The notes under the pieces were generated by a model. That model did not search any database. It saw only the letters and a program-made list of their open reading frames with translations, and had not been told where the DNA came from. Made by a program: the position numbers and the translations under genes. This document shows positions 37,426-46,332 of a stretch of 64,000 nt of DNA, in pieces; within the stretch, counting starts at the first letter, position 1, and each line of letters starts with the position of its first letter. This DNA is from JAAEPI01 sp965212145 (GTDB lineage: Bacteria; Bacteroidota; Bacteroidia; Cytophagales; Cyclobacteriaceae). The stretch covers positions 186,001-250,000 of the forward strand of contig CBDBUY010000010.1 of assembly GCA_965212145.1 (NCBI GenBank). The letters are read 5' to 3'.

Positions 37426-38396
37426 CAACGGATGAAGACATTATTCTAGCAGGAACACTTAGCTTGCCCAGTACAGATGGTGAATTCCCTGCTGTTCTAA
37501 TGCTGACTGGATCTGGCGGACATACGCGAGACCAAGTAATTTCAGGATTACCAATGTTTAAGGTAATTGCCGATTTCCTAACGACAAATGGAATAGCTGT
37601 CCTACGAATGGACGATAGAGGAGTTGGTGAATCCAGTGGTCCACACGTAAGAAATTCGACAACCAAAGAGCGAGCAAATGATGCCATTTCCGCTTTCCAG
37701 TTCTTAAAAGAACAGGAAAATATAGATGATTCTAAAATTGGATTGATCGGGCATAGCGAAGGCACTTACACGGCTACCTTGGTTGCGAATGCCATTGATG
37801 ATGTAAAATTCATCGCAATGATTTCTCCTTTTGCAATCGCTGGTGATGAATTGTGGTCCTGGCAACAGGGAAATATTCTAAGGAGGGAAGGTGAATTCTC
37901 AGAGAAGAAAATTCAATCGATTGAAAAAGAATTATTTAACATGGTTAATCACATTGGACAAGAAAATACAGATGAAGGGTTTTTCAAGTTTGGTCGAGCA
38001 GCCTGTTTGGCATGGGGCGATCCTCCAGAAGAGGTGACCAATGAATTTGTTGAAGAGGTCTTTGGTGATCTTCGCCAAAGATGGTACGAACATTTTTTCG
38101 GCACCAATCCGGCCAATGAAATCATAAAAATCAAGGTGCCATTGCTGGCTATTTTCGGCTCGGCAGACGTTCAAACGCCTCCACAATTGAACTTGAATTA
38201 TCTTAATCAGGCCCTGATAGCAGGAGGACACAATGAATTTACGATTGTTGTATTACCTAATGAGGATCACTTCTTCATGAAAGGAGAAGGTCTCCCTCCA
38301 AACGAACATGTCCTTGGCAACATGCACTTATCTGAGTTATTTCTGGTTACACTTAGAGATTGGTTGCGGCAGAAAACCACAGCAGAAAACCAATAA
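37377..38396 (+). CDS. Alpha/beta hydrolase, probably a lipoprotein with a 5' frameshift
   Basis: The frame from a TTG at 37377 codes for 339 residues of a serine hydrolase. Landmarks are PAVLMLTGSGGHTRDQ (oxyanion region), RMDDRGVGESSG, the nucleophile elbow GHSEGTYTA (GxSxG), an acid in FGSADVQTPPQ and the catalytic histidine in PNEDHFFMKGEG. This is the COG1073-like branch often annotated as esterase or dienelactone hydrolase-like; the substrate is unknown. The TTG start is not convincing: an upstream, out-of-frame lipoprotein signal (37315-37390) fits as the real N-terminus, giving a 360-residue lipoprotein if one A is restored. It is either a sequence error or a recent mutation. It follows topA on the same strand. 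Confidence 0.8.
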   Translation: MWRKHIDDSTDLQISITTDEDIILAGTLSLPSTDGEFPAVLMLTGSGGHTRDQVISGLPMFKVIADFLTTNGIAVLRMDDRGVGESSGPHVRNSTTKERANDAISAFQFLKEQENIDDSKIGLIGHSEGTYTATLVANAIDDVKFIAMISPFAIAGDELWSWQQGNILRREGEFSEKKIQSIEKELFNMVNHIGQENTDEGFFKFGRAACLAWGDPPEEVTNEFVEEVFGDLRQRWYEHFFGTNPANEIIKIKVPLLAIFGSADVQTPPQLNLNYLNQALIAGGHNEFTIVVLPNEDHFFMKGEGLPPNEHVLGNMHLSELFLVTLRDWLRQKTTAENQ

Positions 38397-38404
38397 GCAC
38401 CAAA

Positions 38405-39529
38405 TCAAACCTGATTACTCAGCATCACCGGCATAATTAGCATCAGGATATCCTCGTTTTCTTCCAGGTCGGAAGGAAGAATGATCCCCGCTTTATTTGG
38501 TGCGCTTAGCTGAAGAGTGATTTCCTTGCTCTCGATATTGCCGAGCATTTCTACTAGAAACTTCGCATTGAAGCCAATCTCGATATCGTCCCCATCGTGC
38601 TCGCAAGCTAGACGCTCGTTTGCCTCATTAGAGAAGTCCAGGTCCTCTGCAGAAATTTGCAATTCACTTCCGGTGATTTTCAGTCTTACCTGGTGTGTGG
38701 TCTTATTCGCGTAAATCGAGATTCTTTTTAGTGAACTCAAAAACGCCTGACGATCGATCAACATGCTATTGTCATTGTCGACCGGAATGACGTTCTCATA
38801 ATCCGGGAAACGCTCGTCGATCAAACGGCAAATCATCTTCACGTTGTTGAAGTTGAAGAACGCATTGGAAGCGTTGAACTCCAGATTGATATTTGTGATC
38901 TCCGCTGGAATGGATGCCTTGAGTAAAGTCAAAGCCTTCCGTGGGATGATCATGTTGTGTTTTTGGTCAGACGCTATGTCCACTCTGCGATAACGGATCA
39001 GTCGATGACTGTCAGTTGCCACAAACGTAGAATTTGTCTCGTCCAGGTTCAGATAGACCCCCGTCATCGCAGGTCTAAGTTCATCCGTACTAGTCGCAAA
39101 AAGTGTGTTATTGATAGCTCTTGCTAATGTCTCCGAGGAGAAATTCACCGAATACCCGTCAGAAACTGTTGGGATTTTCGGAAAGTCCGTGGCGTTCTCA
39201 CCGTTCAGTTTGTACCGACCATTATCCGAGTTGATCTCGATGCTGTACGTGTCCTCATCAATCGAGAAAGTCACCGGCTGCTCAGGTAAATTCCTAAGTG
39301 TCTCCAAGAGGATTTTCGCCGGGATGGCAATGCTGCCGTCCTCTTTGGCTTCTACCTCCAATTCGGTCATCATACTGGTCTGCAAATCCGAAGCGGTGAC
39401 GGTCAGTGTCCCTCCCTGAATTTCAAAAAGGAAATTCTCCAAAATGGGCACCACAGGATTGGTGGTGATCACGCCATTGATTGCAGAAAGTTGCTTAAGC
39501 AAGTAAGAAGACGAAACAATGAATTTCAT
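38405..39529 (-). CDS. dnaN: DNA polymerase III beta subunit (sliding clamp)
   Basis: 374 residues, the standard clamp length, with three repeated clamp folds. The N-terminus MKFIVSSSYLLKQLSAINGV, the DSHRLIRYRR segment and the C-terminal LIMPVML peptide are typical. It encircles DNA and tethers polymerase III. The ATG is at 39529. It is not next to dnaA or recF. Instead it lies downstream of the gliding genes gldA-F-G and DUF4340 on the same strand, with a 105-base gap that may carry its own promoter. Confidence 0.97.
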   Translation of the reverse strand: MKFIVSSSYLLKQLSAINGVITTNPVVPILENFLFEIQGGTLTVTASDLQTSMMTELEVEAKEDGSIAIPAKILLETLRNLPEQPVTFSIDEDTYSIEINSDNGRYKLNGENATDFPKIPTVSDGYSVNFSSETLARAINNTLFATSTDELRPAMTGVYLNLDETNSTFVATDSHRLIRYRRVDIASDQKHNMIIPRKALTLLKASIPAEITNINLEFNASNAFFNFNNVKMICRLIDERFPDYENVIPVDNDNSMLIDRQAFLSSLKRISIYANKTTHQVRLKITGSELQISAEDLDFSNEANERLACEHDGDDIEIGFNAKFLVEMLGNIESKEITLQLSAPNKAGIILPSDLEENEDILMLIMPVMLSNQV

Positions 39530-39634
39530 TCGAATTAGTGGTTTATGGTCTTGGTGATTTCGCCCGTGAGGACAAAATTTTGGAGGCCAAATTTAGCGAC
39601 AAATCTTGAGAAAAATGCGGAGAGTTTCGGGAAC

Positions 39635-40513
39635 CTATTTTTCGTATCGGAAGTCTGATTTTTCGCGTAAAATCTGACCGCTTCGGGGCGCGTCAATGGC
39701 GACCATCTCATTGGATGGATCGAGGAAAAGATGGAAGCCGTCTTCGGCTCTTCTTGGGAAAATTTGCATTTGCAAGGGCTCTGGAAAGTTGATGTCCTCG
39801 ATAGTCAAAACGGCCACTGGGGAAGTTTTCCTTAAACTATCCATCGCTTCGATCCGCCCTGGACTGATCCGCTCATTGGCCTGGAAATACTGGAACTGGT
39901 TCAAATAGTTCATGAGCATGGCGGTATCAATGGCCTCCACTCCCGGTACTCTGAAGAAATCCTTTTCAAACTGAATCGTGAAATCCTGCTCATTGGAATC
40001 GAGGTAGTCCAACTCAAGTTTCTGGATGGTGCGCCAGCTTCCATTGTAAACCAATCTGTCTCGCCACTGGTCCTGGTTTAACTCGAAAATTCCTCCTACA
40101 TAGTCGGTAAAACCCGGTATTTCCATCTCGTACGAGGCTTCATCGTTTGAGAAAAATGTCTTGGTCTTGGTGGCATTGGTCGAGAAAATGAAAGGTTCTT
40201 CTCCATTGATGGAAATTGGCACCCCTTCCTGAGGTTGTCCAGCCGGCTTTTTGATACGCACCCTGAGTAGCACATTCAGCAAATGATCAATGAATGCCGG
40301 ATCCGCTGGATAGCTTTCTACAAACCAGCCGTTATCACGCTTCAGCTCGATCTCACCGATTTGAATAGAAGTCACGGAACTCGTATCCTGAACGGCAAAG
40401 GCCGCCTCGTCGTAACCAACCGCCTTGGTCGTTCGCTTTCCGAGCATCAAGCCAACATTGGCAGCCAACAAGACTACAATTACCACAATCAAAGTTTTGT
40501 TCTGCCTGCTCAT
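39635..40513 (-). CDS. DUF4340 domain protein linked to gldG
   Basis: About 292 residues from the ATG at 40513 (MSRQNKT). This ATG overlaps the gldG TGA as ATGA. One membrane helix (about residues 7-25, LIVVIVVLLAANVGLMLG) precedes an extracytoplasmic region with repeated beta segments (DTSSVTSIQIGEIELKRD, NDEASYEMEIPGFTDYVGG). DUF4340 proteins often follow GldG-type ABC_transp_aux genes, which fits here. The function is unknown; a periplasmic accessory of the GldAFG transporter is an inference from gene order. Confidence 0.8.
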   Translation of the reverse strand: MSRQNKTLIVVIVVLLAANVGLMLGKRTTKAVGYDEAAFAVQDTSSVTSIQIGEIELKRDNGWFVESYPADPAFIDHLLNVLLRVRIKKPAGQPQEGVPISINGEEPFIFSTNATKTKTFFSNDEASYEMEIPGFTDYVGGIFELNQDQWRDRLVYNGSWRTIQKLELDYLDSNEQDFTIQFEKDFFRVPGVEAIDTAMLMNYLNQFQYFQANERISPGRIEAMDSLRKTSPVAVLTIEDINFPEPLQMQIFPRRAEDGFHLFLDPSNEMVAIDAPRSGQILREKSDFRYEK

Positions 40514-42180
40514 CGATCCGTGAATTTTCTTTTTCTCAGGTAAAACTTCACTGCCCCGAAAATCAAAATCAATACAATCGGCCCGGCCACATTGATCAAT
40601 TGCCACTTCGCTTTTTCTTCCCGGATTTTGATTTTGTCCAGCGGGCGAATTTTGATTTCCTTGGCCCGGATCATGACCAACCCGTCCTCATCCGTCAGGT
40701 AGTCCATCAAGCGGGTCACCAAAGCGCCATTGGCGTAATTGATCCCGGCGTAAGGATCCATCCCCAAATCCAGCGGCTGATCACTTTGCAAGTCAAATTC
40801 GTTTCGAATCACATCCCCATCGGCAATCAGGACAATTCTTGACGGGATTCCGTCCTCCATGAATTCCGCTTTATCAGTGCCTTTCGGCAAGAACCTGTTT
40901 TTGTACAATGACCGGAATTTACCTTCCAATAAATAGCCCACAACCTGTGGCCCATCTGTGAAAAACTCCGGCTGCAAATCACCTTGCAGGTCATTGAAGG
41001 ACACCTTCACAGGCGGTGACAAAACCTTCGTTCGCTCAGATGTAAACATCAATGGAATTTTCCTGATCCCTTCAGCTTTTACCGTGTCAATGGTAGAGGC
41101 AAATCGAAGCAACGAAGCATCGAGTCCTTTCACCGCCGGGTGATCACCATAGCGAGTTACCACTGGGAAAAATGGCCAGGGAAGCTGCTGAATCTGTGGT
41201 TGATCCCCCATGTTACCGGTCACTACCGGGAAACTTCCGGCGTACAAGTCCAGCACATAATTTCGGTTCACTCGCACCCCATACCGGAAAAGCAGATCGT
41301 CCAAATTGGTCTCATACGGAATGGCGATGGTGCCATCACCCGACGCACTGTCCATATTCACTCGAAGGGCATCATAAAAGATCATCAGCTTGCCTCCACG
41401 CATCACGTACTGATCTAATAGGTACTTTTCTTTTTCGTTGAAAGCCTGAGTGGGCTTGGGCAAAATCAGCGCGTCGTAACCCGTTAAAAGTCCCTCACGT
41501 CGAGCAAGCGGCACTTTGAACACGTCGTAATTTTCAGATAGTCGCCCCGTCAATCCAGCCAACTGAGTCGAGTCGGGTTCTCCATGCCCTACCACCAGTC
41601 CGACTCTTTTTCGGTTTTGCGTCAGGGCGGAAATGGCGTTAATAAATTCATATTCCAGTCCCTCAATGGATTCATTGATCACCTCGTCTTTACCGTTGGT
41701 TCGGTTTCCGCTGAGAAGATTTACAGGTCGCTCATTTGGTCCAATGGAAACAATTGCCCCGGGGAAAATTAGTTGCTGTGAGGATTGTCCGTCTTTTCGG
41801 TAATTCAGGTTTGTGGGCTGAATGCCTCGCTGCATCAGCGATTGAAAGAACCTGTTTCGAGCTTCCTGATTGTTGGCCTGGGCCGGATTGACGAATTTGA
41901 ACTGAATGTCTCCGTAAATGCCGAATTCGTCAAGCGTTTCCCTTATCGCCGTTTGAAAGCGTACGAACTCTGGCGGCAGTTCACCTTCCAGAAAAACCTC
42001 TACAAAAACCTCCTGATCCAGAGAGGCCAACGTTGACTTAGTGGCATCCGAAATCGAATATCTTTTTTCTTCCGTCAAATCCCATCGGAACCGATAAGCA
42101 CTTGATAACTGCGTGATCAACCAAACGGCCAGCAATCCAGCAACCATCAAGAGAATTGAGTTTAATCTTTCGCTGCTCAT
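40510..42180 (-). CDS. gldG: Gliding motility ABC transporter auxiliary protein GldG
   Basis: About 556 residues from the ATG at 42180, which overlaps the gldF stop (ATGA); an open frame extends upstream to 42375 but is a shadow of gldF. Two membrane helices flank a large periplasmic domain: one at about 7-25 (ILLMVAGLLAVWLITQLS) and one at the C-terminus (AGPIVLILIFGAVKFYL). The central part has the ABC_transp_aux pattern, including WDLTEEKRYSISDATK, VGLVVGHGEPDS and GGKLMIFYDAL. In Flavobacterium johnsoniae GldA, GldF and GldG form an ABC transporter needed for gliding. Transport substrate unknown. Confidence 0.9.
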   Translation of the reverse strand: MSSERLNSILLMVAGLLAVWLITQLSSAYRFRWDLTEEKRYSISDATKSTLASLDQEVFVEVFLEGELPPEFVRFQTAIRETLDEFGIYGDIQFKFVNPAQANNQEARNRFFQSLMQRGIQPTNLNYRKDGQSSQQLIFPGAIVSIGPNERPVNLLSGNRTNGKDEVINESIEGLEYEFINAISALTQNRKRVGLVVGHGEPDSTQLAGLTGRLSENYDVFKVPLARREGLLTGYDALILPKPTQAFNEKEKYLLDQYVMRGGKLMIFYDALRVNMDSASGDGTIAIPYETNLDDLLFRYGVRVNRNYVLDLYAGSFPVVTGNMGDQPQIQQLPWPFFPVVTRYGDHPAVKGLDASLLRFASTIDTVKAEGIRKIPLMFTSERTKVLSPPVKVSFNDLQGDLQPEFFTDGPQVVGYLLEGKFRSLYKNRFLPKGTDKAEFMEDGIPSRIVLIADGDVIRNEFDLQSDQPLDLGMDPYAGINYANGALVTRLMDYLTDEDGLVMIRAKEIKIRPLDKIKIREEKAKWQLINVAGPIVLILIFGAVKFYLRKRKFTDR

Positions 42181-42893
42181 TTTCGCTTCATGATTTGAAT
42201 GGTGACCAAAATGAGCAGGAATATGACTCCCACGAAATACGACAAGTCCACCCCGTCGATCACCCCTCGGCTGAGCGAATTGTAATGAAACAAGATGCCG
42301 AATTCCTCCAATTTGCCCCCTGCAGCTCCAGCCAGTTCGGCCAATGATGAAAAGCCGGCATACATCAGGTAACAAAGGAAGGCGGCCAGGATGAATGCTA
42401 CGATTTGATTCTTGGAAATCGCCGAGGCGAAAACACCAATCGCCACAAAAACACCTCCCAGCAGAAACAGCCCAACGTAAGATCCGATAATCCCAGGGGT
42501 ATCGAGGTTGCCGACTGGATTGCCTAATGCATGCAGCGAAAAATAGTAAATCAGGGTCGGGAGCAATGAGACAATTACCAACACGTAACTGGCTAAGAAT
42601 TTTCCGAGGATGATTTCGTAATGCCTGAACGGCAAGGTGTAAAGCAGTTCAATGGTTCCAGACCGTTTTTCTTCCGTGAACGACTTCATCGTTATGGCCG
42701 GAATCAGGAACATAAAAACATACGGACCCAAGTTGAAGAGCGTCTCCAATGAGGCATAGCCATAATCCAGAACGCTGGTTGAGGGAAAAATCCAGGTCAA
42801 CAGCCCTATCCCTGTCAGGAAAACTCCCATCACCACATAAGCGATAAGGGAATCCAGAAACTCGTTGATTTCTTTGAATAGTATGGTGATCAT
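42177..42893 (-). CDS. gldF: Gliding motility ABC transporter permease GldF
   Basis: 238 residues with about six membrane helices and the ABC-2 permease segment KSFTEEKRSGTIELLYTLP, which couples to the ATPase. This is the GldF branch of ABC-2 permeases. Its ATG at 42893 overlaps the gldA stop (ATGA), and its stop overlaps the gldG start, so the three genes are translationally linked. It should sit in the inner membrane with GldA and GldG. Confidence 0.92.
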   Translation of the reverse strand: MITILFKEINEFLDSLIAYVVMGVFLTGIGLLTWIFPSTSVLDYGYASLETLFNLGPYVFMFLIPAITMKSFTEEKRSGTIELLYTLPFRHYEIILGKFLASYVLVIVSLLPTLIYYFSLHALGNPVGNLDTPGIIGSYVGLFLLGGVFVAIGVFASAISKNQIVAFILAAFLCYLMYAGFSSLAELAGAAGGKLEEFGILFHYNSLSRGVIDGVDLSYFVGVIFLLILVTIQIMKRK

Positions 42894-43801
42894 GATGCGT
42901 CTCCCCCCTTTCCTGTCAATGTTCTGAAAACCTCCTCCAATGATTGCTCGCTTGACTTGGTGATGCTCGCCAACGGCAGATCGTGCTGGGCAATGACCTT
43001 TAAAAGCTCGCCACGTAGGTTTGACTGATCACCGGATATCTTGAACTCCTTTTCATTGATGACCTCACAATCGTACTTGGTAAATAGTGCTGCATCAGCA
43101 GCTACATCGAATTTCAATGTAAAACTCTCCTTCTCAGACTTTACTTGTTTGAGAACATCCACCGAATCATCTGCCACGATTTTGCCGCGATTGATGATCA
43201 CAACTTTATCACAAATGGCCTCCACCTCTTGCATGATATGCGTGGACAAAATCACAGTTTTGTCTTGCGAGATTTCCTTAATGATCCGCCGAATCTCCAC
43301 AATTTGATTGGGATCCAACCCGGTAGTCGGTTCATCTAAAATCAATACACTCGGGTCATGGATCATGGCCTGAGCCAAGCCAACTCGTTGGCGATATCCC
43401 TTGGACAGCTGTCCCACCTTTTTGTTCTTTTCAGGACTCAAGCCAATCAGCTCGATCATCTCCTCTACCCGATTTTTTAGATTTCTTACCCCGTAGGCCC
43501 GGCCAATGAATCTTAGAAATTCCCGAATGTACATGTCGAGATATAGCGGATTGTGTTCCGGCAGGTACCCTGTGATCTTTTTCACCGCCAGAGGTTCACT
43601 CTGTACGCTGATTCCATCTAGTAAAACCTCACCGGAATTGGCAGCCGAGTAGCCGGTAGCAATTTTCATTGTAGTCGACTTGCCGGCTCCATTCGGGCCT
43701 AAGAATCCGGTAATTTGACCTTTGGGTGCTGTGAATGACACATCATCCACAGCACGCTGCTCACCGAAAATTTTTGTTAAACCTGAAACTTCTAATGACA
43801 T
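42890..43801 (-). CDS. gldA: Gliding motility ABC transporter ATP-binding protein GldA
   Basis: 303 residues. Walker A GPNGAGKST is at 35-43, the signature LSKGYRQRVGLAQ and Walker B VLILDEPTTGLDPNQ follow, then the H-loop in ILSTHIMQEVEAICD. The last 80 residues are the extra C-terminal domain common in ABC-2 exporter ATPases. It powers GldF/GldG. It is the first gene of gldA-gldF-gldG-DUF4340, with the promoter expected in 43802-43896, shared with the divergent flavin reductase gene. Confidence 0.93.
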   Translation of the reverse strand: MSLEVSGLTKIFGEQRAVDDVSFTAPKGQITGFLGPNGAGKSTTMKIATGYSAANSGEVLLDGISVQSEPLAVKKITGYLPEHNPLYLDMYIREFLRFIGRAYGVRNLKNRVEEMIELIGLSPEKNKKVGQLSKGYRQRVGLAQAMIHDPSVLILDEPTTGLDPNQIVEIRRIIKEISQDKTVILSTHIMQEVEAICDKVVIINRGKIVADDSVDVLKQVKSEKESFTLKFDVAADAALFTKYDCEVINEKEFKISGDQSNLRGELLKVIAQHDLPLASITKSSEQSLEEVFRTLTGKGGDAS

Positions 43802-43896
43802 GTAAAGCGAATTGGCTTGTCGGTAGCAACGATTAGCTTTGCGCCGAATTTCATTGCGAACGCAATAATCAACGATTTTGTTTTCAAACCCAAAGA

Positions 43897-44421
43897 ATGA
43901 TCACACTCGTCTCTGGCACCAACCGACCAAATGCAGTTACTCGACAAGTCGTCGACATCTACCAAAAGATGCTGGCTGAAAGAAATGTGGAATCTCAGGT
44001 GGTGGATTTGACTGAGTTGCCCAATGATTTCATCACCACGGCACTCTACCAAAATGCTGGAACAAATGAGGATTTCAATCCCATTCGTCAAATGATGCTG
44101 GAAGCTGATAAATACGTTTTTTTTACTCCTGAGTACAATGGATCCTTCCCTGGCATTCTGAAAACCTTCATTGACGGGCTCAAGTATCCACAGACTTTCA
44201 AGGGGAAAAAATGTGCGCTGGTGGGTATTTCGTCCGGTGTGCAGGGAGCCGTGCTGGCCATGAGCCACCTGACAGATATTTTTAATTATTCCAAAATGCA
44301 CGTCTTGGCGGAAAAGCCGAAGTTGTTACACATTGAAAATCATTTGGAGAATGGTGAAATCACCAACCCTCTATTCAAATCTCTTTTGGAGGAACAAATC
44401 GAATCATTCCTGAAATTCTGA
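43897..44421 (+). CDS. NAD(P)H-dependent FMN reductase
   Basis: 174 residues with a flavodoxin-like fold. The FMN phosphate loop is SGTNRPNAVTRQV at the N-terminus, and the family mark TPEYNGSFPGILKTFID is near residue 77. Such enzymes reduce quinones, azo compounds or free FMN in the cytoplasm. The start is ATG at 43897. Its TGA overlaps the ATG of the acyltransferase gene by one base (TGATG), so the two are co-translated. Confidence 0.9.
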   Translation: MITLVSGTNRPNAVTRQVVDIYQKMLAERNVESQVVDLTELPNDFITTALYQNAGTNEDFNPIRQMMLEADKYVFFTPEYNGSFPGILKTFIDGLKYPQTFKGKKCALVGISSGVQGAVLAMSHLTDIFNYSKMHVLAEKPKLLHIENHLENGEITNPLFKSLLEEQIESFLKF

Positions 44422-45326
44422 TGAGACGGATCGCGTACTATCTGCTTATCAAACCCCTCTCGATGTTGCCATTGCCGGTGCTGTACTTTATCACCTGGCC
44501 GCTATATTTTTTGATGGCGCACTTGATTGACTATCGTGGAAAGGTCATTGTAAAAAACCTGCGAAATTCTTTCCCGGATAAATCCGAGCAGGAAATAAAG
44601 ACGATCAAACGAAAATTTCATCGTCATCTTTTTGACTATTTCATCGAATCCCTGACGCTACTCAGTATGTCAGAAAAGGAGGGGTTGAAAAGGCTGAAAG
44701 TCACCAACCCAGAATTACTTGATAAATTCTATGCTGAAGGTCGGCATGTGGCCATGCTCATGGGGCATTACAATAACTGGGAAATGATCGGGTTTCTAAA
44801 CATCATTTTGAAGCATCGATTTGTGGCCATTTTCGCCAATCTCAAGAACAAATTCGCGAACGAGGTGATAAAGAAATCTCGTATCAAGGGGGACGCCATC
44901 ATGGTACCACGTAAGGAGGTGAATAGCTTCATGCGAACGTACAAGGAGCGACCTTTCATCATGTTTTTTGGGTCAGATCAGTCACCCAACATGAAAAGTC
45001 GTCTGCACTGGAGCGTCTTCCTGAACCAGCCGTCGGCGTTCGCCACCGGTGCTGAACGCTACGCCAAACTCATGAACATGGGAGTCGTGTTCGCGCATTT
45101 AGCGAAGGTCAAAAGAGGTCATTACGAGCTCACCTTTGAAATGATCAGCGAAGAACCCAAGGAAACCAAGGGAGGAGAAATCATGGAAGCGTATGTCCGG
45201 ATCCTGGAAAGACAAATCCAGAAAGCTCCACAGTTCTGGTTGTGGTCTCACAAACGCTGGAAACGAAAAGCCGAGGATTTTTTGTCTCAGGAAGAGTTGG
45301 CTGAGCTTCGAGCAGAGCACAGGTAG
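44421..45326 (+). CDS. Lipid A biosynthesis (LpxL-type) acyltransferase
   Basis: 301 residues of the LpxL/HtrB family. An N-terminal membrane helix (about 13-35) anchors it, and the catalytic motif HxxxxE is present as GHYNNWEM near residue 115. A later FMFFGSDQSPN segment matches the second conserved block. These enzymes add secondary acyl chains to lipid A at the inner membrane. The link to LPS assembly (lptD about 38 kb away) is only functional. The reductase gene upstream is translationally coupled. Confidence 0.88.
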   Translation: MRRIAYYLLIKPLSMLPLPVLYFITWPLYFLMAHLIDYRGKVIVKNLRNSFPDKSEQEIKTIKRKFHRHLFDYFIESLTLLSMSEKEGLKRLKVTNPELLDKFYAEGRHVAMLMGHYNNWEMIGFLNIILKHRFVAIFANLKNKFANEVIKKSRIKGDAIMVPRKEVNSFMRTYKERPFIMFFGSDQSPNMKSRLHWSVFLNQPSAFATGAERYAKLMNMGVVFAHLAKVKRGHYELTFEMISEEPKETKGGEIMEAYVRILERQIQKAPQFWLWSHKRWKRKAEDFLSQEELAELRAEHR

Positions 45327-45334
45327 TTTTTCCA

Positions 45335-46258
45335 TTACTTCAACGGAAAATTGACATCTGTGATCAAGTCAGCCTCAGCAGTTTCCCTAGGATTATTTCG
45401 ATAAATCTCGAATGGATCAATTTTCTTGTTCTGCTTGATCTCCTTTGCTTGTTGCATGGAGTACAATGTCGACCAGGCATTGCCTAGATGCTGATATCGA
45501 CCAATGTGCCTGACTGTTTCGATTTCAGTTGCTGGAATATTCCCAGAAGTGAAACCATCAGGGAGATCACTTTGAACTTGCTTCACGGGGATTGCCGCAG
45601 TATACACCACCCTATTGTTCACCATATCCCATTTATGATAAACTGTCAACGGCATACCTTGAATGTTATCTGGATTATTTTCGGCGAACTCATGGATCTT
45701 GCCATAATCCCCTTCCATTTGCTTCGCTACATCATCCAAGGATACATCAGTCCTTATTCCAACATAGTCACATCCGTCAAAATTCGATCGTCCTTTGAAT
45801 TCCAGTTTAGACGGCACAGAACCAGTTTCAACATACGCCTTGAGCATATCCAACCCGCGCTCATAGTCAGCCCCAATAAAAGCCAACATCATTTTCTTCA
45901 TGAAGAATAAGAAAAACGGCAAACTGCTATCCATCAGCCACGTCACTTTAGTGCCATCTCCGTTTTCTGACAATTCAAAACGCACATCCGCATGTGATTT
46001 CCAGGGCTTCAGAAAATTGAGATCAATGTCCACCGACTTGTTTTCCTCCTCATTGAGGATTTTCATATTCCCCTCTCCCGTTCTTTTACCCGTCCATTCA
46101 TAGGATTTCGAATCATCTGAGACCGTCACTTTTGCCTCGGGTTCTGTGATGAGCCAAGGTGACCAGGGTTGCCACTTCTTAAAATCAGTTATGGTTTGAA
46201 AAACTTTATCAGCTGGAGCGTCCACGACAATGGACTTTGAGATGTGCATTTTTGGCAT
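45335..46258 (-). CDS. SRPBCC-fold protein with a GyrI-like C-terminal domain
   Basis: 307 residues in two parts. Residues 1-150 are a START/SRPBCC hydrophobic-ligand fold (SIVVDAPADKVFQTITDFKKWQPWSPW, in pieces of that type). Residues about 155-307 resemble the GyrI-like small-molecule binding domain (CDYVGIRTDVSLDDVAKQM, GMPLTVYHKWD). No DNA-binding or catalytic motif is seen. The pair is common in Bacteroidota, with unknown ligands. The ATG at 46258 is used; another ATG lies three codons later. It ends nine bases from the convergent acyltransferase stop. Confidence 0.8.
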   Translation of the reverse strand: MPKMHISKSIVVDAPADKVFQTITDFKKWQPWSPWLITEPEAKVTVSDDSKSYEWTGKRTGEGNMKILNEEENKSVDIDLNFLKPWKSHADVRFELSENGDGTKVTWLMDSSLPFFLFFMKKMMLAFIGADYERGLDMLKAYVETGSVPSKLEFKGRSNFDGCDYVGIRTDVSLDDVAKQMEGDYGKIHEFAENNPDNIQGMPLTVYHKWDMVNNRVVYTAAIPVKQVQSDLPDGFTSGNIPATEIETVRHIGRYQHLGNAWSTLYSMQQAKEIKQNKKIDPFEIYRNNPRETAEADLITDVNFPLK

Positions 46259-46332
46259 AATCGTGTGATTTTGAAATGAGAAGGGAATTTAAATATTTTC
46301 AACTAACAACCCTCTCGGAACTAGTTGATCAA

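Noticed and set aside
42181..42375. 65-codon upstream extension of GldG
   Set aside because: It overlaps gldF almost entirely; the ATG at 42180 overlaps the gldF stop and begins the expected membrane helix.
43792..44301. 169-codon minus-strand frame overlapping the FMN reductase gene
   Set aside because: It is antisense to a gene with complete FMN-reductase motifs and blocks the gldA start region; no family resemblance.
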